Positions 1-7,145 of a stretch of 64,000 bases of DNA are shown here, piece by piece (positions within the stretch are counted from its first letter, which is position 1; every line of letters begins with the position of its first letter). Where the stretch lies: positions 42,038 through 106,037 of the forward strand of contig NZ_PNLB01000019.1 of NCBI RefSeq assembly GCF_013822795.1, in the 5' to 3' direction. Source of the stretch: Phenylobacterium sp. Lineage in GTDB: Bacteria; Pseudomonadota; Alphaproteobacteria; Caulobacterales; Caulobacteraceae. The notes under the pieces were generated by a model, which saw nothing but the letters and a program-made list of their open reading frames with translations, made no database searches and was not told the DNA's origin. A program made the translations under genes and the position numbers.

Positions 1-403
1 CGAGCCCGGAGTCCGGCTCGGTGATGCCGATGCAGATCTTGTCCTCGCCGGACATCAGCCGCGGTATCGCCCGGTTCCTGAGCTCCTGGCTGCCATACCT
101 GACGATAGGCATGGGTCCGAAGATGTTTAGGTGCATGGCGCTGGCCCCGGAAAACCCCGCGCCCGACTGGGTCACCGCCTGCATGACCAGCGCCGCCTCG
201 GTCAGCCCCAGGCCCGCCCCGCCCAGCTCGGCCGGCATCGCCGTGCCCAGCCAGCCGCCGGCCGCCATGGCGGCCACGAATTCCTCAGGAAAATCACCGC
301 TCTCGTCGGTCTGACGCCAGTAGTCGGCGTCGAACTGGGCGCAGAGCCGGGTCACACTCTCGACGATGGCTTCCTGTTCTTCGTTCAACCAGAAGCCGCT
401 CAT
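1..403 (-). CDS. acyl-CoA dehydrogenase, N-terminal part (cut by window edge)
   Basis: The 134 visible residues begin MSGFWLNEEQEAIVESV and run through the N-terminal helical domain of the acyl-CoA dehydrogenase family into the flavin-contacting segment ending near CIGITEPDSG. Family members oxidise an acyl-CoA to the enoyl-CoA with FAD, passing electrons to ETF. The catalytic glutamate lies outside the window, so substrate class cannot be judged. The ATG at 401-403 is preceded by AGGGAGAAAACG, a good ribosome site, and lies 10 nt after the stop of the FAD oxidase gene, so the two are probably co-transcribed. The start is clear; the C-terminus is missing only because the window ends. Confidence 0.88.
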   Translation of the reverse strand, partial: MSGFWLNEEQEAIVESVTRLCAQFDADYWRQTDESGDFPEEFVAAMAAGGWLGTAMPAELGGAGLGLTEAALVMQAVTQSGAGFSGASAMHLNIFGPMPIVRYGSQELRNRAIPRLMSGEDKICIGITEPDSGL

Positions 404-413
404 CGTTTTCTCC

Positions 414-1451
414 CTACTTCGCCGGGGCGTCGAACCTCGCCGGACTCATGGCCTCTGCAAAGGGACCAGCTTCCCCTTCCGTCACGCAAGCCACGATCAG
501 CCGGGCGACCAGCGGGGCCAGCAGCCACCCGTTGCGCCGCGCCCCGACCGCCAGCAGCACGTCCTGGTGCCGCCCGCGCCCGACCATCGGCAGGCCGTCG
601 GGAGTCGCCCCGCGCACGCCGGTCTCGGCCTCGAAGCTCGCGCCGACCAAGTGCGGGAACAGGCGCGCCCCGGCCGCCTTCAGCGGTTCGACCTTCGCCG
701 GCTCGACGGCCCGATCACCCAGACCCGCCTCCATCGTCGCCCCGATCGTCAGCCCGCCCGGCGCGCTGGTGACATAGGCCCCCTGCCCGCGCACGACCAC
801 GCCGCGATAGGCCCGCTCGCGGGTGCGCAGAATGTGCCCCTTGATCGGCGAGATGTGCGACAGCTCAGGCGCCACCACAGCCAGGTCGCGCCCGGCTCCG
901 GTGGCGATCACCAACCGCTCGCCGCCCTCGAACCCATTGGCCGCCTGCTGGCGAAACTCGACCCCGGCCTCGCCGGCCGCGCGGCGCAGCGCCGCCAGCG
1001 CCGCGCCAGCCTCGATGCGCCAATCCTCGCGCACCAGCAGCCCGCGCCGCCAGCCGTCGGCCAGGTCGGGGGCCAGCCCCGCCAGCGCCCCGCGCTCCAG
1101 CTCGGTCGGATGCAGGCCAAGGCCGCGCAGCGAACCGTCGATCCGGGCGAGAAAGTCGTCGTCGCCCACCGCCACCGCGCCGGCGCGGTCGACGGTGAGG
1201 CCGATCCGCGCCTCCAGCGCCGGCCATAGGTTACGGGCGGCCATCAGCAGCGAAAAATGCGGCGTGGCGCTGGCGTCCAGCACAGCCTCGAAGGCCGGCG
1301 CCAGCATGCCGGCGGCCACGCCCGAGGCGTTGTCCGCCGGCTGGGCCGGATCGAACACGGTGACCCGCGCCCCCGCATCCGCCAGGGCCAGGGCGGTGGT
1401 CAGGCCCAGCGCGCCGGCCCCGGCCACAGTAATCTTGGGGCCTTTGCTCAT
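414..1451 (-). CDS. FAD-dependent amine/glycine oxidase (ThiO/DAO family)
   Basis: 345 residues. The N-terminus has the dinucleotide-binding GxGxxG (VAGAGALGLTTALALADAG), followed by the DAO-type segment ASGVAAGMLAP and a C-terminal GVRGATPDGLPMVG with the second FAD-contact region. Proteins of this shape oxidise glycine or other amines/D-amino acids, and the ThiO branch supplies the thiazole precursor for thiamine. No thiamine gene is nearby, so the ThiO role is not supported; a general amine oxidase is safer. It sits 30 nt after the ABC permease stop and 10 nt before the acyl-CoA dehydrogenase, as part of one leftward operon. Confidence 0.82.
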   Translation of the reverse strand: MSKGPKITVAGAGALGLTTALALADAGARVTVFDPAQPADNASGVAAGMLAPAFEAVLDASATPHFSLLMAARNLWPALEARIGLTVDRAGAVAVGDDDFLARIDGSLRGLGLHPTELERGALAGLAPDLADGWRRGLLVREDWRIEAGAALAALRRAAGEAGVEFRQQAANGFEGGERLVIATGAGRDLAVVAPELSHISPIKGHILRTRERAYRGVVVRGQGAYVTSAPGGLTIGATMEAGLGDRAVEPAKVEPLKAAGARLFPHLVGASFEAETGVRGATPDGLPMVGRGRHQDVLLAVGARRNGWLLAPLVARLIVACVTEGEAGPFAEAMSPARFDAPAK

Positions 1452-1481
1452 GGGCCTAACGAACGGGCTTCGCGTCCAAAA

Positions 1482-2258
1482 TCAAGTCCCGGGCGAGGCG
1501 CCGCGCCGATAGCGCCGCAGGCCCAGGTGGAACAGGCCCGCAGCCAGGGCGCCATAGCCCAACGCCGAGGCGACCACGACCGCCACCGCACCCAAGCTCG
1601 GCTCGCGCAGCATCTTCACCGGCGCCAGCACCACGAACGCAGCCGGCAGGACCGTATAGGCCGCGACCTTCACCAGCCCCTGGTGGATCGATCCCGGATA
1701 GCTGGAGAACAGCAGTGTGAAGTCGGTCAGATCGCGGGCGAAGCTGCGCGCCCCGGCCGCCCAGAACGCCAGGCTGGCGAACGAGATCGCGGCGGAGACA
1801 TAGACGATGCCGCCCGCGGCGACGGCCAGGACCAACAACGGAAGGTGCGCCCACTCCACCTGCGCGAACAGCGCCAGCACTGCAACGCCGCAGACCAGAT
1901 CGCCCCAGGCGGTGGCGATGCTCTCGCGGGCCAGCAGGCGCGAGATCAACCCGGCGGGCTGGATCAGCAGCCCTTCCAGGTCTCCGCGGGCGATCGATCC
2001 GGCCATGTCGCGATAGCCGCCCGCCAACGCCCCGGCCAGACCGACAATGCACATCGTCAGCCCCAGCAGCAGCGCGACGTCAGCCATGCCCCAGCCGCCG
2101 ACGCTGCGGAAGCCGGCGAAGAACAGCGCCCACAAGATCAGGAACACCAGGTCGTTGACGATCATGCCGCCGACCTGCAGCGCGAAGTTGGCCTTGTCGG
2201 CGAACGACATCCGTACCGAGGCGGCGGCCTCGGCGGCGTAAAGCGCGATGAACCGCAT
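1482..2258 (-). CDS. ABC-2 type exporter, permease subunit 2
   Basis: 258 residues, hydrophobic, about six membrane segments, starting MRFIALYAAEAAASVRMSF. It matches the permease class COG3694, which always travels with a second permease and a distinctive ATPase, as here. The ATG shares one base with the TAA stop of the preceding permease (TAATG at 2256-2260), which implies translational coupling. The RGDLEGLLIQP segment after the third membrane span is characteristic. The substrate of this three-part exporter class is not established; regulatory or catabolic clues are limited to the amine oxidase and acyl-CoA dehydrogenase downstream. Confidence 0.85.
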   Translation of the reverse strand: MRFIALYAAEAAASVRMSFADKANFALQVGGMIVNDLVFLILWALFFAGFRSVGGWGMADVALLLGLTMCIVGLAGALAGGYRDMAGSIARGDLEGLLIQPAGLISRLLARESIATAWGDLVCGVAVLALFAQVEWAHLPLLVLAVAAGGIVYVSAAISFASLAFWAAGARSFARDLTDFTLLFSSYPGSIHQGLVKVAAYTVLPAAFVVLAPVKMLREPSLGAVAVVVASALGYGALAAGLFHLGLRRYRRGASPGT

Positions 2259-3082
2259 TACACCCCTCCCCGCCGCAGCACCTTGGCCAGGCCCGCCCGC
2301 CACAGCCCCAGACACGCCGCGCTCAGCACCACGATCCACAGCACCTGCCACCCCAGCCCGATCAGGAACAAATCCGGCTCCATGGTCATCGCGGCCGGCC
2401 AGTAGAGGTGCGCCGCGAACGGCGAGGCCTTGGCCACGTGCTCCATCAGCGGCGGGTAGAGCGTCACCGGCGCGTAGAGCCCGCCCAGCAGGAACATCAG
2501 CTTCTGGATCACCAGCTGGAACGGCAGCACCCGCCGCGCCCAGAACGCCATCAGGCCTGCCAGGGCGTAGAGCAGCACCCCGACCACCACGCCCAGCACG
2601 CCCAGCATCAGCAGCCGCGGAAACGCCTCGGCGGGCGGCCAGGCCCGGCCCGAGGCCGCCAACAACGCCAGCGCCGTGATCCCCAGGGCGGTCAACCGCA
2701 CGCAGGCCGCGCCCAGGTTCTGGCTCAGCACCTGCAGAAGATACGACTTGGGCCGCAGCAGATGCGGCTCCAGCCCGCCCGAACGGATGTCGTCCTCGAG
2801 GCGCAAGTGCGTGGCGGGCAACGACAGCGTCACCCACTCCGTCGCCCCGATGTAGAGCGCCAGCCCGCCGGCCGGCAGCGCGTAGGCCAGCGTCCCGGGC
2901 AGCTGCTCGGCCGCCACCTTGTCCCACAGCGCCGACAGCACCAGCAGCAGGATCACGAAGAACACGCAGCGCCCGGCCAGCACAGGCCAGGCCGCCAGGG
3001 TCTCGCCGGCCCCGACTTTCAGCGCCGCCCAGGCCGCGCTTGCGCCGCGCCGCGCCTCAGCGGCCGCCAGAGTAGATGTCAT
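2258..3082 (-). CDS. ABC-2 type exporter, permease subunit 1
   Basis: 274 residues with about six membrane spans; the motif DDIRSGGLEPHLLRPKSYL after the second span is the counterpart of the RGDLEGLLIQP segment in the partner permease. It fits COG4587. Its first 25 bases overlap the end of the ATPase gene and its stop overlaps the start of the next permease, so the three products are expected in fixed ratio, assembling as a heterodimeric membrane core with the ATPase dimer in the inner membrane. Substrate unknown. Confidence 0.85.
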   Translation of the reverse strand: MTSTLAAAEARRGASAAWAALKVGAGETLAAWPVLAGRCVFFVILLLVLSALWDKVAAEQLPGTLAYALPAGGLALYIGATEWVTLSLPATHLRLEDDIRSGGLEPHLLRPKSYLLQVLSQNLGAACVRLTALGITALALLAASGRAWPPAEAFPRLLMLGVLGVVVGVLLYALAGLMAFWARRVLPFQLVIQKLMFLLGGLYAPVTLYPPLMEHVAKASPFAAHLYWPAAMTMEPDLFLIGLGWQVLWIVVLSAACLGLWRAGLAKVLRRGGV

Positions 3083-4034
3083 GGATCACCTCCTCCATCG
3101 GAGGATCCTCGATGGTCACGTCCTCGATGCCGCCCTGGGCCAGCGCCGCGGCGATGACCTGCTCGACGCGGGTGACGCGGGTGTCGACCTCCAGCACCGT
3201 GGTGTGAGCCTCGACAGATCGGCGGCTGACGCCCAGCAGGTCCAGGCACACCTCCGCGCTCGCCGACTGCAGCGTCACGACCTTGCGGCCGAGGAACCGG
3301 CGACGCAGCTGGTCGGTCGGCTGATCGACGACGATGCGGCCTTCGCCGACCACGATCACCCGCTCGCAGACCAGCTCGATATCGCGGGTGTCGTGCGAGG
3401 TCAGCGCCACGGTCAGCCCGTGGTCGCGGGCGTGCTCGCGCACGAAATCGCGGATCGCGGCCTTGGCGGTCACGTCCAGGCCGATGGTCGGCTCGTCCAG
3501 GAACAGCAACTGCGGCCCATGCAGCAGGCTGGCGGTGATCTCGCAGCGCATCCGCTGGCCCAGCGACATGCGGTTGACCGGCTGGTCCATCAGCTCGGCC
3601 AGGGCGAAGCGCTCGGAAAGCTCGCCGAGCCGCCGCCGTGCCGTCACCACGTCCTGGTCGTAGATCTTCGCCAGCAGCGCAAAGGAGTCGCGCGCCGGCA
3701 GTTCGCCCCACAGCTGCGAGCGCTGCCCGAACACCACCCCGATCCGATAGGCCAGCGCCTTGCGCTGGCGCCAGGGGACCAGCCCCAGCACCTGCGCTTC
3801 GCCCGCCGTCGGCTCCAGGATCCCCGACAGCATCTTCAGCGTCGTCGACTTGCCTGCACCGTTAGGCCCGATGATCGCCACGCGCTCGCCCGGCGCGATG
3901 TCGAACGACACCCCGGCCACGGCCTCGATGGTCACCTGTTGAGACGAAAACGCGCCGGCCAGCCCGCGGCCGCGCTTGGCGTAGCTATAGCGCTTGCAGA
4001 GGTTCCGGACGGTGATGGCGGGCGTGGTCGACAT
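3057..4034 (-). CDS. ABC exporter ATP-binding subunit (COG4586 type)
   Basis: 325 residues from the ATG at 4032-4034; a TTG 33 bases upstream would add a poor arginine/proline leader. Walker A is GPNGAGKS (about residue 60), the signature loop is MSLGQ in place of LSGGQ, Walker B is LLFLDEPTIGLD, and the H-loop follows in LTSHD. The long N-terminal insert before the P-loop (YSYAKRGRGLAGAF) and the roughly 90-residue C-terminal extension ending HDIYSGGR fit the COG4586 class. It powers the two permeases encoded immediately downstream. Confidence 0.9.
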   Translation of the reverse strand: MSTTPAITVRNLCKRYSYAKRGRGLAGAFSSQQVTIEAVAGVSFDIAPGERVAIIGPNGAGKSTTLKMLSGILEPTAGEAQVLGLVPWRQRKALAYRIGVVFGQRSQLWGELPARDSFALLAKIYDQDVVTARRRLGELSERFALAELMDQPVNRMSLGQRMRCEITASLLHGPQLLFLDEPTIGLDVTAKAAIRDFVREHARDHGLTVALTSHDTRDIELVCERVIVVGEGRIVVDQPTDQLRRRFLGRKVVTLQSASAEVCLDLLGVSRRSVEAHTTVLEVDTRVTRVEQVIAAALAQGGIEDVTIEDPPMEEVIHDIYSGGR

Positions 4035-4314
4035 GGGCGGGGCTCGGATGACAGGTCTGGGGGGCAAGGTCTGGGCATGCGAAATACGTCGGGCGCGGGT
4101 AAGCGAGCCCTTGGTAATTCGGCATGTTCGAAGCCTTGCCGGCCATTGCGTTCAAATCCGATCCGCCGCGAACACGTTCGCGGAACGCGGGTAGGTGTAG
4201 AAGCGCCCGCGCGGCTTTGCAACCGGCGGGCGTAAGGTCGTCACCAACTGTGGCGCTTTGGCTACGCCCCGCGATGGTCACCTGGAAGCTGACCTTCCAG
4301 ATCCAGAGAGGCGC
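4035..4314. other. 280-base non-coding gap
   Basis: This gap lies between the start of the leftward ABC operon and the stop of a leftward TetR gene. I see no convincing open frame with a ribosome site, no strong hairpin and no repeat. It should contain the ABC operon promoter, but no clear -35/-10 pair stands out. Confidence 0.5.
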
Positions 4315-4905
4315 TTACCGCGGACGGAACAGGGCCTCCAGGCCCTGGATCACGTCCTCCATCAGCGGCGAATCCCCGCTCTCGTCGGCCTGGGTGAGCG
4401 AGGCCGCGCCATGGCCGCAGGCCCAGACCGCCAAGGCGACCTTGTGGATCACCGTCGGATCAACGCCCTGCTGGCTGGGCGCGCCGGCGATCACCTCCTG
4501 CAGCACGGCGAAGGCGCTGTCGCGGGCCTCGGCGACGTCGGCCTCGCCCATCAGCGTGGCGTCGAACATCAGCTCGTAGAGCGCCGGCTGGGCGCGGGCG
4601 AAATCGAAGTAGGCCAGCGCCGTGGTGCGGATCGGCGTCGTCTCGGCATGAGCCGCTGCTTCGCGCAGGCTGGCCTCCATCTCGCGGAACCCCATCGCCG
4701 CCAGCCCGGCCAGCAGCGCGGCCTTCGAGGCGTAGTGGTGATAGACAGATCCGGCCGCGATCCCGGCGCGCCCGGCCAACGCCCGCAGGTTCAATTCCGA
4801 GCGGCCGCCCGTCTCAAGCAGCGCGCGCGCCTCGTCCAGCAGCAGGATGCGCAGGTTGCCGACGTGATAGGGGCGCCGCCGAGCGCCCTGCTCGGTCCAG
4901 GTCAT
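4315..4905 (-). CDS. TetR family transcriptional regulator
   Basis: 196 residues. The N-terminal TetR helix-turn-helix spans about residues 20-65, with the typical LNLRALAGRAGIAAGSVYHHY followed by SKAALL. The ligand-binding C-terminal half is of the WHG type (AYFDFARAQPALYELMF). It is divergent from the flavin monooxygenase gene and a GAACGATGTTC palindrome lies in the gap between them, so it most likely controls itself and the monooxygenase. The ligand is unknown. Confidence 0.88.
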   Translation of the reverse strand: MTWTEQGARRRPYHVGNLRILLLDEARALLETGGRSELNLRALAGRAGIAAGSVYHHYASKAALLAGLAAMGFREMEASLREAAAHAETTPIRTTALAYFDFARAQPALYELMFDATLMGEADVAEARDSAFAVLQEVIAGAPSQQGVDPTVIHKVALAVWACGHGAASLTQADESGDSPLMEDVIQGLEALFRPR

Positions 4906-4977
4906 CGCGCCGCTCCCATTGGGGCGTGCGAGATCGTGTGCGCGCTGGCGCGGCGTGGCATGGCGTCCTCCCTATAT

Positions 4978-4988
4978 GAACGATGTTC
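4978..4988. promoter_or_regulatory. candidate TetR operator
   Basis: GAACGATGTTC is an 11-base inverted repeat (GAAC-3-GTTC) in the divergent gap between the TetR gene (start 4905) and the monooxygenase (start 5107). The ten bases ACGATGTTCT from this site recur in the gap of another TetR-controlled divergent pair at 25005-25014. Function is inferred from position and symmetry. Confidence 0.45.
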
Positions 4989-5106
4989 TCAAGCCAGCCA
5001 CGGCTTGTCGAGCGCGGCGTTCCACAACCGGCGACAAAGTGAGCGTTGATAACCCAGCCCCCCGCCGCTAGCGTCCCGCATACAAGAATTTGCCGGGGAG
5101 TTCGAC

Positions 5107-6564
5107 ATGGCCGCTGACGTGAAGGTCGCCGTTCTTGGCGCTGGATTCGCCGGACTCTGCATGGGTCTGCGGCTCAAGGCGCAGGGCGAAACGTCATTCG
5201 TCATCCTCGAAAAGGCCGACCGGGTCGGCGGCACCTGGCGCGAGAACATCTATCCGGGCGCCGGCTGCGACATCCCGAGCCACCTCTATTCCTATTCCTT
5301 CGCGCCGAACCCCGACTGGCCGGAGGTCTATTCCGCCCAGCCCGACATTCTGGCCTACATCGAGGGGGTCGTGGACCAGCACGACCTCGCCGGCCACATC
5401 CGCTTCGAGGCTGAAGTCACCGGCGCAGCGTGGGACGAAGCCGCCGGCCATTGGCGCATCAGGCTGGCCGACGGCTCGACCGTCACCGCCGAGGCGTTCG
5501 TCACCGCCTGGGGCCAGCTCAATCGTCCCAAGCTGCCCCCGATCGAGGGCCGCGAGAGCTTCGCGGGGCAGGCCTTCCACTCCGCGCAATGGGACAGCTC
5601 GGTCGACCTGGCCGGCAAGCGCGTGGCGGTGATCGGCAACGGCGCCAGCGCCATCCAGTTCGTGCCCGAAGTGGCCAAGGTCGCCGGCCAACTGACGCTC
5701 TTCCAGCGCTCGCCGAACTGGATCGTGCCGCGGATGAACCGCCCCTACACCGCCGAAGAGAAGGCGCAGTTCCGCGCCCGCCCCGAGCTGATGGACAAGG
5801 TCCGTGCCGAGATCTTCCACATGGCCGAGGACCGGCTGATCGCCAAGCGCAACGGGACCGCGCCGGTCGAGGAGGTGCCGATCCCGCTCGCCCACCTGCA
5901 CGCCCAGGTCACTGATCTCGACCTGCGCGCCAAGCTCACCCCGGACTACGAGGTCGGCTGCAAGCGGGTGCTGATCTCCAACGACTTCTACCCCGCCCTC
6001 ACCCGCCCGAACGTCGAGCTGGTCGTCGACGCCATCGCCGAGATGACGCCGCAGGGCGTCGTTGACGCGAACGGCCGCCTGCACGAGGCGGACGTCGTGA
6101 TCTACGCCACCGGCTTTGAGACCAAGTCCTTCGCCGGCGAGACCGCCATCAGCGGCCAGGACGGCGTCACCCTGGCCCAGGCCTGGACGTCCGGACCGGA
6201 AGCCTACCTCGGGATCACCGTTTCCGGTTTCCCCAATCTTTTCATGCTCTACGGGCCAAATACGAACCTAGGTCACAACTCGATCATCTACATGATCGAG
6301 GCCCAGGTCGGTTACGTGCTGCAGGCCCTGACTGAGGGGCGGCCGCTGTCGGTCAGCCCGCAGGTCCAAGCCGCTTACAACGACAAGATCCAGGCCGAAC
6401 TCGCCCACACCCCGTGGGCCGGGACCTGCACCAGTTGGTACAAGACCCCAGAGGGCAAGATCCTCAATAACTGGCCGGGCTCGGCCCAGGCCTACGCCGA
6501 GGCGGTCGGCCGCTTCGACGCCGCCGCCTATCAGAGCGCCCGCACCGCCGAGCCTGCCGAATAG
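5107..6564 (+). CDS. flavin-containing Baeyer-Villiger-type monooxygenase
   Basis: 485 residues. FAD-binding GxGxxG is at the N-terminus (VLGAGFAGLCMGLRL), the NADPH-binding Rossmann motif is VIGNGASAIQ near residue 177, and between them lies FAGQAFHSAQWD, which fits the Baeyer-Villiger fingerprint FxGxxxHxxxW. Such enzymes insert oxygen next to a ketone using NADPH and O2, giving an ester or lactone. It starts at an ATG after GGGGAGTTCGAC. The divergent TetR gene probably represses it. It could act on alicyclic or steroid ketones; the sequence does not decide the substrate. Its stop lies one base from the stop of the convergent RTX gene. Confidence 0.88.
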   Translation: MAADVKVAVLGAGFAGLCMGLRLKAQGETSFVILEKADRVGGTWRENIYPGAGCDIPSHLYSYSFAPNPDWPEVYSAQPDILAYIEGVVDQHDLAGHIRFEAEVTGAAWDEAAGHWRIRLADGSTVTAEAFVTAWGQLNRPKLPPIEGRESFAGQAFHSAQWDSSVDLAGKRVAVIGNGASAIQFVPEVAKVAGQLTLFQRSPNWIVPRMNRPYTAEEKAQFRARPELMDKVRAEIFHMAEDRLIAKRNGTAPVEEVPIPLAHLHAQVTDLDLRAKLTPDYEVGCKRVLISNDFYPALTRPNVELVVDAIAEMTPQGVVDANGRLHEADVVIYATGFETKSFAGETAISGQDGVTLAQAWTSGPEAYLGITVSGFPNLFMLYGPNTNLGHNSIIYMIEAQVGYVLQALTEGRPLSVSPQVQAAYNDKIQAELAHTPWAGTCTSWYKTPEGKILNNWPGSAQAYAEAVGRFDAAAYQSARTAEPAE

Positions 6565-6565
6565 G

Positions 6566-7117
6566 TCAGCCGAACAGGAAGTCGGCGGCGCTCAGCGAGC
6601 CGGGCGTGACGCCGGCCAGCAGGATCGTCTGGCCGCCGAGCTGGATCAGCGTGCCGGCCGGGTCGGCGACAAACTTGGCCGCCAGGGCGGCATAGTCGGC
6701 CGCATCCGTCGGCGCGATGCGGATCCGGTCGCCCTCGGCCTGCGAGAAGTCCATCACCACGTCGCGGCCGCCGCCGCCGTTGAAGTTGAACAGGTCGGCG
6801 CCGGCGCCGCCCATCAGCACGTCATCGCCGAGGTCGCCCGACAGATAGTCGTCCCCGGCCCCGCCAAGCACGGTGTCCGCGCCCTGCCCGCCCAGCACGG
6901 TGTCGCGGCCAAGGTCGCCGAGCACGTAGTCGCTGCCGGCCCCGCCGTGGGCGAAGTCGTCGCCCTGGCCGCCGAACACGCTGTCATCGCCCAGGTCGCC
7001 GAATAGCTGGTCAGCGCCCGCGTTGCCGTGGACGAAGTCGTTGTCTTGGCCGCCGCGGACGATGTCGTCGCCGCCGCCGCCGATCAGGGTGTCGTCGCCG
7101 GTGTTGCCTTGGATCAC
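6566..7117 (-). CDS. RTX calcium-binding C-terminal half of a split exoprotein
   Basis: 183 residues from a GTG, made of about twelve glycine-rich nonapeptides of the GGxGxDxLx type (GNTGDDTLI, GGAGDDYLS, GDLGDDVLM), then NFNGGGGRDVVMDF and a C-terminal region ending DFLFG that suits a type I secretion signal. These repeats bind calcium and fold outside the cell. Removing one G from the G7 tract at 7176-7182 joins this frame directly to the Ig-repeat gene upstream, with coding sense continuing through AGPGNDSVGGG. The GTG start is therefore probably not natural: this is the 3' half of one gene. Confidence 0.85.
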   Translation of the reverse strand: MIQGNTGDDTLIGGGGDDIVRGGQDNDFVHGNAGADQLFGDLGDDSVFGGQGDDFAHGGAGSDYVLGDLGRDTVLGGQGADTVLGGAGDDYLSGDLGDDVLMGGAGADLFNFNGGGGRDVVMDFSQAEGDRIRIAPTDAADYAALAAKFVADPAGTLIQLGGQTILLAGVTPGSLSAADFLFG

Positions 7118-7145
7118 GTCGGCGCCCGTCCCGCCGCCGACGCTG

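Noticed and set aside
2259..2927. Extension of the second ABC permease to 481 residues
   Set aside because: It is an out-of-frame reading of the first permease; TAATG coupling at 2256-2260 fixes the start.
6566..7117. The glycine-rich repeats as a CRISPR-like or tandem DNA repeat
   Set aside because: The periodicity is in codons for the RTX nonapeptide; no constant DNA repeat with unique spacers is present.
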